DNA from: Epilithonimonas sp. JDS
GTDB lineage: Bacteria; Bacteroidota; Bacteroidia; Flavobacteriales; Weeksellaceae
Direction of reading: 5' to 3'
NCBI RefSeq assembly: GCF_021261315.1
Contig: NZ_JAJSAX010000002.1
Coordinates: 496,001-560,000, forward strand
DNA: 64,000 nt
Positions 25,307-34,800 of the stretch are shown here, in pieces. The notes below the pieces were generated by a model that was not told the DNA's origin, did not search any database, and saw nothing but the letters and a program-made list of their open reading frames with translations. Position 1 is the stretch's first letter. Each line of letters begins with the position of its first letter. The position numbers were made by a program, and so were the translations under genes.

Positions 25307-25611
25307 AATCCTAAAATATTTTCGAGCGCTTCAGGATTCTGATGGTTTTCCCAAAATGAAATGATTGAAATGGTTTCCTGTTCTATATTATAAATCAAAC
25401 TATAATTTTTAAAAACTAACATTCTCGTGGTTTCATTGATAGTTTTCTTTCCTGAAAATGGTTGTAATTTTAATTGATTGGTTTTCTCTTTGATGACCAG
25501 ATTTAATTTTTTAGAATAAGACTTACTTTTGTTTCTATTGTTCCAATATTCGAAAATCTCATCTCTTTGTTTCTTTGCAAAATGGGTCCATTCGACTATT
25601 ATTTCAGCCAT
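25303..25611 (-). CDS. RelE/ParE-family toxin
   Basis: The 102-residue protein fits the ParE/RelE fold: FAKKQRDEIFEYWNNRNKSKSYSKKL helices at the start, a PFSGKKTINETTRMLVFKNYSLIYNIEQETISIISFWENHQNP beta sheet at the end. Toxins of this fold either poison gyrase (ParE) or cut mRNA on the ribosome (RelE); which applies is not clear. It overlaps the antitoxin gene by 13 bases upstream and the recF start by 4 bases downstream (ATGA). This coupling to recF is unusual. Confidence 0.85.
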   Translation of the reverse strand: MAEIIVEWTHFAKKQRDEIFEYWNNRNKSKSYSKKLNLVIKEKTNQLKLQPFSGKKTINETTRMLVFKNYSLIYNIEQETISIISFWENHQNPEALENILGL

Positions 25612-25910
25612 TCTTCATCCATTTTATCCATTTCTTCCTCTGTGTAAACCCTTCCATTTTTCACGTCATCCATTCCTTGTTCTATCATCTTCAGGACATA
25701 ATCTGGAAGAACGACTTTCTCTTCCTTAAAATACTCATCAACTTCCTCTTCCGTCATTGGTCGTTCGGATTCATAGATGGATTCTGGTTCTGCGACGATG
25801 TTTGTGGACTTACTTTCAAAATTTTTAAGAAGTGAAGACAACAAATAATAATTCTGGGATTCGCAGATTTTCTGAATCAGTTTTATTTTAATGTCGTTGA
25901 TATTTTCCAT
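25599..25910 (-). CDS. Putative antitoxin of the ParE-type module
   Basis: The 103-residue acidic protein sits directly upstream of the toxin gene with a 13-base overlap, as antitoxins usually do. The N-terminal half is helical (INDIKIKLIQKICESQNYYLLSSLLK); the C-terminal half is very acidic and ends in YTEEEMDKMDEEWLK, suited to cover the basic toxin. No ribbon-helix-helix or Xre motif is obvious, so assignment comes from position and charge. The ATG at 25910 is preferred over a GTG one codon upstream. Confidence 0.75.
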   Translation of the reverse strand: MENINDIKIKLIQKICESQNYYLLSSLLKNFESKSTNIVAEPESIYESERPMTEEEVDEYFKEEKVVLPDYVLKMIEQGMDDVKNGRVYTEEEMDKMDEEWLK

Positions 25911-26001
25911 CACTCAAAATTTATGTAAAGATAAAAAAACGGTTTTAGAATTAATTTTAAATCAAAAAAGAATTCTGATAAATTAAAACAGCTTTTTTGA
26001 A

Positions 26002-26097
26002 AACCACAAAAGGCACAAAAGTTCTATAAATATTTAGTTATTCAAAAGTTAAAAAAAGGAGATTATAATACAAACTTCTTTTGTGACTTTTGTGGTT
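26002..26097. repeat. MITE-like inverted-repeat element R4, copy 3 (clearest)
   Basis: The left end AACCACAAAAGGCACAAAAG (26002-26021) and the right end (26078-26097) are inverted repeats matching at 19 of 20 positions, around 56 bases of AT-rich DNA. There is no coding frame and no evident target duplication. The right end stops 6 bases before the stop codon of the barrel gene. Confidence 0.75.
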
Positions 26098-26103
26098 AAA
26101 AAT

Positions 26104-27909
26104 TTAGTTTCCAAAATTCACAAAATGCGGAATATCTGCGCCAAAACTGTTCAGCGGTAAAACGTTATTTCGATTGCTGTTAAAATCAAAAACAGAGTTG
26201 TTATCAAATGGAACTTTAGGATAATAAGTAAACGAAATCTGAATCCTGTTGAACACCAAATATGGATTATTAATCAAAACACCAATTCCGATTTTCGTGT
26301 TTGCATTGGTTTTCATCAAGCTGTCATTCGGCATTGCTAACCAGCCAACTGCAGTCGTGAGATATGGACTGAAATGGAAATTCTTCCACGTCTTATTCAC
26401 AAAAAGTTGGAGCTGATATCTCAAAACCAACTTCTTCGTTCCAATGTAATCGGCGTTATAAACAGGAAATTCGTCACGGGCAGAAAGGTTGATTCTGTCT
26501 CGGTAAGAATAATTGTGCTGAGGATTTCCAAGCGCTAAAGTTGGTGCGAAAAAGTGTCTGACTTTCGCAAATTTCCAATCCATCAGATTTGTAAAATAGG
26601 TTCCGTCCAACCGGAAAGACTCTCTGTTTTGACTATCTTCATTGAAAAATCTTCCAAACTGCGCTTTCAAATTGAAATAACCGATTTTTGTAAACTCACC
26701 ATATCCAGCAGAGATTCCAGCGTAAGGCATTATTTCTTTGCTTCTGGAAAGTACGCCGGCGGTGACACTTAATGAGTTTCCGTAAGAGATATCTTCGGGC
26801 AATTCGTATTGGAAAATATTTTTTTCGACTGCAAATTTCCTTTGGATAAAACCAACCGAACCCAACAAACTGCTGTAAGTTTTGAAGTAATCAAATTGGT
26901 CAATCCCAGGACTATCTTTGTACTGATAATTCTGGAAACGCCCGATGAAAGCGATGTTACTGGAGACTCTTTCCTCCGGATTCGCGGAAACCGGAATCTG
27001 ATAACCGCCCCACAAATCCTGACTGTAAACCTTGATTTGAACTTCTGGCAAAGCACTTCTGTCCACCATCGGCAAAGCCACATTTCGCATAAAATATTCG
27101 AATGAAAAACCACCAGCCCATTTCGTCAAGGGAGAGAAGAAATCTCTTCTCGCATTAAAATTAATTCTTTCGTTTTTGTAAAAATCACGTTCGCCCAAAA
27201 CTTGCGCATTGATGTAAGAACCGAACAGATTGTAAGCCGTGTAACTTCCCATCAGATAATCCTGATTTTGCTTGGAATCGTTTCTGTAAAGGAAGTTGGC
27301 TTCGTGTCCGAGTCCTAAAAAATTCTCCTCTGTAACGCCCATTCCGATTTTGCTTCCGGAGAAACTTCCGCGTGGTTTCAAACTCCAGGAATCGAGAACT
27401 TGCACTACGACATCAATAGAATCTCTGGTCGAAGTGCTATCCGCAATACTGATTTTCACGCGGTTTACGAACGGCATTTCACGAAGGAGACGTTCGGATT
27501 CATAGAGTTTTTGAGCGTTGTATTCTTCGCCTTTTTTGAAGAGCAAATAATTATTGACCGTCGAAATTCTGGTATTGGAATGCAGATGATTTGTGAACCA
27601 ATCGTACCATTTGGCTTTTTCCTTTTTTTCTTTGGTGTTGTATCCAAACGGGTCAATCGTTTCGATTTTGATATTTCGGATGTGTTTTCCGTCGTATGAG
27701 GCTTGTGTTTCCTTCTCAGTACGGGTTTTCACAGAAACAGAATCTGCTTCCCGACGAAAGATGAAACGGTGGATGAATTTGGTGAATTTTCTTTTGTCGG
27801 AGTACTTTTCAATCTTATAATAGATAGAATCCTTTTTCTCTTTCTCCTGCGCAGACACAAAAGAAACGCTACATAAAAACAGAATTAACGCAAAAATATT
27901 TTTATGCAT
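26104..27909 (-). CDS. Outer-membrane protein with POTRA-like and BamA/TamA-type barrel regions
   Basis: The 601-residue protein has a signal peptide (MHKNIFALILFLCSVSFVSAQ). A periplasmic part follows, with a POTRA-like block near 115-175 (FKKGEEYNAQKLYESERLLREMPFVNRVKIS and the strand DVVVQVLDSW). The rest, from SFSGSKIGMGVTEENFLGLGHEANFLY onward, alternates hydrophobic and aromatic residues as in a transmembrane beta barrel. It resembles Omp85-superfamily proteins of Bacteroidota but is shorter than BamA, with only one clear POTRA. A role in outer-membrane assembly or lipid transport is an inference. Confidence 0.78.
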   Translation of the reverse strand: MHKNIFALILFLCSVSFVSAQEKEKKDSIYYKIEKYSDKRKFTKFIHRFIFRREADSVSVKTRTEKETQASYDGKHIRNIKIETIDPFGYNTKEKKEKAKWYDWFTNHLHSNTRISTVNNYLLFKKGEEYNAQKLYESERLLREMPFVNRVKISIADSTSTRDSIDVVVQVLDSWSLKPRGSFSGSKIGMGVTEENFLGLGHEANFLYRNDSKQNQDYLMGSYTAYNLFGSYINAQVLGERDFYKNERINFNARRDFFSPLTKWAGGFSFEYFMRNVALPMVDRSALPEVQIKVYSQDLWGGYQIPVSANPEERVSSNIAFIGRFQNYQYKDSPGIDQFDYFKTYSSLLGSVGFIQRKFAVEKNIFQYELPEDISYGNSLSVTAGVLSRSKEIMPYAGISAGYGEFTKIGYFNLKAQFGRFFNEDSQNRESFRLDGTYFTNLMDWKFAKVRHFFAPTLALGNPQHNYSYRDRINLSARDEFPVYNADYIGTKKLVLRYQLQLFVNKTWKNFHFSPYLTTAVGWLAMPNDSLMKTNANTKIGIGVLINNPYLVFNRIQISFTYYPKVPFDNNSVFDFNSNRNNVLPLNSFGADIPHFVNFGN

Positions 27910-27952
27910 CAGATTACAAATACTTCAAAAATTAATTAGTAAAATCCTTCTA

Positions 27953-28714
27953 TCAATTTACAAGCCAATAAAGCAAAATCATCAACAAAGGCAATCCGCT
28001 ACAAGATTCTACCCAAAATGAAAAGTACGTTCCCTTATTATCATTTTCAGAAAAATAAATCATAATAAATGTGAAAACCGTTGTCATTAAAAAACTTAAG
28101 GCAAATTCTTTATCAAGAAATATTAAACTTAATAAACAAGCAACGAAAACTAAAAGATAAGCCAAGTACTTTGTTCTTTGAATACCAATTAAAATGGGAA
28201 AAGTTACCACATCATCGCTTTTCATATCACGAATATCGAAAGGCAAAACCAAAGCCGAAATAAACAACCACGAAATCCAGAAAATTTCCCAATTGAATTC
28301 TGGCAGAATGAGCCACGCATTAATCAAAGCCCAAGTCAAGCCAACATAAAATACTTTTAACAAAGGAATTTTTCGAATAAATTTCTCCAGAAAAAAAGAA
28401 TTGTAAAGCAAACCAATGATGACAATCACGGTCCATTTCAACAATCTGATTTCGTTATGATTAAAGACAATCAAGCAAAAGCTTAGAATTCCACAAATGA
28501 AATTAAAAACCAAAATCTTGATTAAAGCCTTTCTACGACTTTGATATTTCGTGTAAAGATAACCGCTGAAATACGTGATAAAAATCAACAGCAAACTCGG
28601 CCAACGGAATATGTTTTGCTCCAGCATAAAAAATCCAGCCATCAACGTTCCCATCAGCGAGACAAAAATCTGGCTGTCAATCACATATTTTTTTGCTAAA
28701 TTTAAAATCGACAT
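27953..28714 (-). CDS. UbiA-like prenyltransferase-family membrane protein
   Basis: This 253-residue, very hydrophobic protein has about eight helices. The second aspartate motif of UbiA prenyltransferases is present as PFDIRDMKSDD (Asp160, Asp163, Asp167), but the first motif (NDxxDxxxD in the loop after helix 2) is missing; the matching loop reads LYTKYQSRRKA. The protein is probably a UbiA-fold homologue with altered or no prenyl diphosphate chemistry. It stands just after the start of the barrel gene on the same strand, 43 bases apart. Confidence 0.7.
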   Translation of the reverse strand: MSILNLAKKYVIDSQIFVSLMGTLMAGFFMLEQNIFRWPSLLLIFITYFSGYLYTKYQSRRKALIKILVFNFICGILSFCLIVFNHNEIRLLKWTVIVIIGLLYNSFFLEKFIRKIPLLKVFYVGLTWALINAWLILPEFNWEIFWISWLFISALVLPFDIRDMKSDDVVTFPILIGIQRTKYLAYLLVFVACLLSLIFLDKEFALSFLMTTVFTFIMIYFSENDNKGTYFSFWVESCSGLPLLMILLYWLVN

Positions 28715-28830
28715 TTTACTTTTAACAAATGTCCGAAAAATTGTTCTAAATCAATAAGATTTCCAAAGTGTTAATTTTTAAAAAAGATTTTAATCTTTCC
28801 AACCTTTGATAAAATAATGCATCTTTATAC

Positions 28831-28845
28831 AGTGAATCATTCACT
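28831..28845. promoter_or_regulatory. Palindrome AGTGAAT-C-ATTCACT upstream of the macroglobulin gene
   Basis: A perfect 15-base palindrome ends 21 bases before the ATG at 28867, close to the expected transcription start. It may be an operator or a 5' hairpin. Confidence 0.4.
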
Positions 28846-28866
28846 CAAAAAAAATAAAAGTCAAAT

Positions 28867-31800
28867 ATGAAAATCATTAAATCAGTCTCAGTTTTCTTGC
28901 TGATGCTTTTCTTCATCAACTTTTCGGCGCAGAATTACTACGATTCTCAATGGAAAAAAGTGGATGAAAACTACAAGAAAGGAACTTACAAAAGTAATCT
29001 TCCGATAATTCTGGACATTCAAAACCAAGCGATGAAAGACAACAACGCCATCCAAATCATCAAATCTCTGAAAGCGGAATTCAGCATCCTGAAGCAAACG
29101 CACGACGATACGCAGAATGATGAAAACTCCAAATTCTTTTCGAAACTTCAAAGCACGGAAACCAAACTGAAAGGCGATGAGAAGCAACTATTTCATCTTC
29201 TGACTTTGGAATTCATCAATGATTATTACGATAACAATTCTTGGAAAATCAATCAGAAAACGAATATCGACAATCAAAATCTGTCACAAATTGAGACTTG
29301 GAGCAAACTGGATTTCAAGAATTTCCTGGCTAAAAACTATTCAGATTTAGAAAAAGAAAATTCGTTTTTGAAGAAAATTCAGACGCAGAAATACAAGGAA
29401 ATGTTTGACGAAACTGAGAATTTGGATTATTTCCCTACTCTTTTGGATTGGTCAAATTTCAATTACATCGAGTTTTTGAGAAATCAAAATCTTTTCACGC
29501 CAAACGAACTGAAAGTCAATTCAAAGAAAATCAATGACCTTTATGATTCGGAGATTTCTGGAAATTCTGGGAATTCAAAACTGTATTTTCAACATCAAAA
29601 AATCAATTATAATTGTGAATTGAATCATTGCAAAGACAAATTTGCTCAACTTGAAAAATTGGTTGGCGATGAATCTATAAAAGGCGATTACAAAGTTCTG
29701 ATTATTGATGAAATGATTGAACTTCTTCAACAAAAAGAAGATAACAAAACTGCTTTGGTTTGGGTTAATAAAGCGAAAGAACTTTATCCAAAATCGAAGT
29801 TCATCAATAATATTCTTAACAAAGAAAATGCGATAAAAAATCCGCAACTTAATTTATTCTACGAAAAAGAAACACAACCGAACAAACCAATCCACATCGT
29901 TGCGGAAGGTAAAAATGTGAAGCAATTTTCGTTAAATATTTACGAAGTAAAAGATGATTCGCAAGGTTTTCTGAATCACGTTTTCGATTCTTACAAAACT
30001 CCATTTTCCAAGGTCAAAAAATTGTTGGTAAGAAAGGATGAATTCAGTTTGCCCGTGTCTTCGGATTTCAAATCACATAAAACATCTTTGGAGCTGAAAG
30101 CACTTCCAGCAGGGATTTATCTGGCGGAATATGTGGTGGAAAATTCGGTTCAGGGCAATTATTATTTCATTGTTTCGGATTCGAAAATCATCTTCTCCAA
30201 AAAAGATGACAGCAATCCAAAAGGAAATATTCTGAAACTCGTGAACAACGAAAACGGAAAAGCTTTCATTAATGAAAACCTTGATATTACTGAATATGTT
30301 CGTGGAAAAGCGGTTACAAAATACACGGTAAAAACTGATAAATACGGGAATTTTCAGTTTCCAAATTCTGCGAATCAGGAATATTACAGAAACTTCCTTG
30401 TGAAGAATGGAAACAATTTTTCGATGATAAATGTTTATGGTTACGATTACGGCAACCGAAACAAATCTGAAAATCAGGAAAGTGCGCAGATTTTCCTCGA
30501 CAGAAAAATCTACAGACCTGGACAAATTGTTTATTTCAAAGTGATTGCAACGGGAATCAACGGCGAAACTCAGAAAATGAAAACGCTGGATAAAGTGAAG
30601 CTGAACATCACTTTGAACGACACCAACGGCGAGGAATTACAGACTTTAAAACTGACAACTAATGAATTTGGCTCTGTTAATGGCAGTTTTACGTTACCTA
30701 AAAATAAGCTGAACGGGAATTTCAATATCGAAGTTGATGACGATAACAATTCCGCTTATAACATCAATGGTTACGCCGATTTTCAGGTGGAAGAATACAA
30801 ACGTCCAAAATTCGAAGTGACTTTTGAACCTATAAAAGACGAGTACAAATACGGCCAAACCATCCAATTGAAAGGAAAAGCGATAATGTTTTCCGGCGTT
30901 GCTCTAAGCAATTCGACTGTGAATTATGAAATCAAAAAACAAAATATTCGTTGGCGTTATTTCTGGTGGTATCTGCGTGGAAACGATAATGAAAACTCGA
31001 TTCTCGGAACGGCAAAAACCAATGAGAAAGGCGAATTTACCATCAAAGTAGAACTTAAAAAAGATGAAACTTTAGAAGGTATTCAGATTGATAATTATGC
31101 CATCAACGCTTCTGTGACGGACATCAACGGTGAAACTCAATCTGCGGACACGAACGTAAAAGTGGCTTCGGTTTCCCATTATATTTCGGCGGACAATGTT
31201 AACAATATTTTCTCTGATGAAGCTGTAAAACTGACTGTGTCGACGAAAAATTACAACGACCAAGTTCTTGCAAAATCTTACAATGCAAAACTGGAAAAGC
31301 TGGAAGAACCGAAGCAGATTTTCAGAAGTCAATTTGAAAATACGATTCAGGATTTGCCGAAACTTTCCAAGGAAGAATTTGTGCAGAAATTCCCGCACGA
31401 CAGATTTGGTAAGAGTGATGATGTGAAAAACTGGAAGGTGGAAAAATTAATTGTTGATGGGCTTCGAGAGCCTCAGCCTGACAATGCGAAGAAACCGACA
31501 ACCAACAACCAACAACCGACAACTAATTTAGATTTAGGGAAATTGGAAGCGGGAACTTACAAACTTCAACTTTATAATATCGAAGGAAAAGACACGATAA
31601 AAACGGAGCAATTCTTCAAAGTTTGGGATAAGAAATCGCTTGGGCAAAATCAAAAACCGTTCTTGGAAATCATTAAACCAAAACAGGATTTCAAACGTGG
31701 TGAGAAAGCAAAAGTGTTTGTTTACTCCGCCGTTCCTGATGCTTTGGTGAATGTTTTTGTTCAAAACGGAAAAGGCGAAACGGTGACGGAAACGCATTCT

Positions 31801-34800
31801 TTCAAAAACGGAATTCTGGAATATGAAACTTTGATTCCGAAAGATGAAACTGTTTCGAGAGTTAATTTGCAATTTCAACTGGTTGCATTTAATGATGTAA
31901 AAACTGAGAATGTGGATTTGAAAATTGCTGATAGCAAAGATGATTTGAAAATTGAAACGGTGACTTTCCGCGACAAACTTCAGCCGGGACAAAAAGAAAA
32001 ATGGACGGTGAAAGTTTCTGGCGCTGGGAATGAAAAAATCAATGCGGAAGTTTTGGCAAGTATGTATGACAAATCGCTTGACCAATTTGCTTCGAACAGT
32101 TGGAATTGGCAGGGATTTTATTCGCAGTTTTTCCAAAGTTCTTATGATTTGAGAAATGGACTTTCGCAAGAAAATTACAGTAAGTATTTTAAGTATTTAA
32201 CGATTGACAATGTTAGCAGTCCTCAATTCAATTGGTTTGATAATACAATCGCTATGGGATACGGAAGACGAAATATGGTCTACTCTGAAATGGCGATGGC
32301 TCCAGTTGCAAATAAATTAGAAGGAAATGTTGCTGGCATAGTTGTAACTGCAATGGGAATTAAACGAGAAAAAAAATCTTTAGGATATGCATCTGATTCG
32401 GTAAAAACACAAGATATTGAAGAAGTCGTTACTACAAGCATAAAAGAGAAAAATTTAGACAAAGTTCCAGTTCGTCAAAACCTCAACGAAACGGCATTTT
32501 TCTACCCAAATCTTTTGACCGATAAAGATGGCAATGTGAGTTTTGAATTCACTTCTCCGGAAGCTTTGACGCAATGGAAACTGTTGTTTTTGGCGCATAC
32601 GAAAGATGCGCGTTCTGCGACTTTGGAAAAATCCGTGGTGACGCAGAAAGAGTTTTCTGTCACACCAAATTATCCAAGATTTTTGCGTGAAGGTGATGAA
32701 CTGAATCTTCAATCAAAATTATCGAGTTTGGTGAATCAAAAACTAAATGGTGTGGCGCAATTGCAGATTTTGGATGCGTTTACAAATGAAGATATTTCTG
32801 AGAAATTCGGGATTAATCAATTGACTGCGGTTTCTGGATTTAATAAAGAACAAACTTTTTCATTAAGTGAAAATGGAAATTCTGTGGTGAATTGGAAAGT
32901 GAAAGTTCCGAATGATGTTTCATCAATTATCATTAAAATTGTTGCCAAAGCTGGAAACTTCTCAGATGGCGAACAAAAAGCCATTGCCGTTTTGCCAAAC
33001 CGAATGTTGGTGACGGATGCACTTCCGATTTTTGTGAAAGAAGGACAGACGAAAACTTTCACTTTGGAAAATCTAAAAAACTCAAATTCTAAAACGTTGA
33101 CCAATGTTTCCAACACTTTGGAACTGACGACAAATCCGATTTGGGAAATTATGTTTGCGCTTCCAAGCTTGAAAAATGATACTAATAATTCTGCTGATGT
33201 CATCTTCAACAAATGGTTTGCCGATGTTTTAGCTTCGGAAATCTTCAAAGCGAATCCGAAACTGAAAACGGTTTTTGATGAATATCAATCGAAAGGTTTA
33301 TTGACTTCGAATCTGGAGAAAAATCAAGAGCTGAAACAATTGTTGCTTGAAGAAACGCCTTGGGTTTTGGAATCTAAAAACGAAACCGAACAAATGGAAA
33401 AACTGGCGAGATTGTTTGATGCGAACACGATGAGAAATTCCATTCAAAATGATTGGAGCGAATTGCAAAAATTGCAAAATCCTGATGGAGGTTTTTCTTG
33501 GTATCAAGGTTATCCGAGTTCATACTATAATTCATTATATATCTTGAAAAATTTAGGAAGAATCAATGATTGGCTGAAAGGAAATGTGGCGGATTATCAA
33601 AGTTCTGAGCAGAAAGAAATGGTTGCAAAACTGGTTTCTTATGTTGATAATGAAGTGAATAAATACTGGAAAACAGATAAGGACAATGTTTGGAACAATT
33701 TCGTGATTGATTATCTCGACACCCGAAGTTATTGGGAAAAAGAATATCCTTTAAAAAATAAAGGTGCGACATTAAAATCTTTGGTCACATCAAAAGCGAA
33801 AACAGCAAAAATCACGGATTTCACTTTCTTTGGATTGCATCGTTCGGCTTTGTTATTCAATAATTATGGATTGAAAGAGGTATCGAAAAAATTAATGACT
33901 TATCTTAAAGAAACTTCGACGGACACGGAAACTCAAGGTGTTTATTGGAAACAGAATCTGAACGATTGGGGTTGGTATTCATCCAAAACGGTGAATCACG
34001 CCGGAGCTTTGGAAGCGTTTAACAAATTGACGCCGACAGATGAAACCTTCATTGAAGAAATGAAAATCTGGCTTGTGACCCAAAAAGAAGTGAATTCGTG
34101 GGGAAGTTCGCGTGGAACAGCTGAAGTGATTTTCACGATTTTGAATTCTGGGAAATCCTGGACTTCTGTGGAATCTGATAAAGCGGAAATTACCTGGGGC
34201 GGAAAAGCATTGAAGCCTCAAACGCAAGCGACAGGTTATGTGAAACAAGCGATTATTTCTGACAATTTGGATAAAAATCTAGCGACGGTTTCCATTAAAA
34301 AAGACAGTCCGGGAATTGTGCAAGGTGGTTTGTTCTGGCAATATTATGAAGATTTGGATAAGATAAAATCTTCGGAAAGTTATATTTCCATTACTAAAGA
34401 ATTGTACAAAAAAGTGAAAACTGAAAATGGGGAACAATTAATTAAAATCAATGGCAATTCACCAATTAAAGTTGGTGATAAAGTTACGGTAAGAATGATT
34501 CTGAACACGGACAGAAATATGGAATTCATTCACCTGAAAGATATGCGAGCGGCTGGTTTTGAACCTTTGGATGTGATTTCTGGTTACGAATGGAAAAATA
34601 ATCTCGGCTATTATCAATCTACAAAAGATGCGTCCACGAATTTCTACATCGAATATATGCCGAAAGGAAAATATGTTTTCGAGTACGATTATGTGGCGAA
34701 TGCAAGTGGGAAATTTAGTAATGGAATTACAACTTTGCAAAACTACTATGCGCCGCAGATGAACGCGCATACGCAGGGAACGAAGGTGGAAATCTCTGAA

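Noticed and set aside
25303-25910. Possible phase-variable or phage-related role of the toxin-antitoxin pair
   Set aside because: No phage or plasmid genes are near, and the genes overlap a housekeeping gene, so mobile origin is not supported by the window itself.
31534-32169. 211-codon frame antisense to the macroglobulin gene
   Set aside because: The sense frame is a convincing long gene; the antisense frame is rich in Phe, Ile and Arg, as expected from the complement of Lys/Glu-rich coding DNA.
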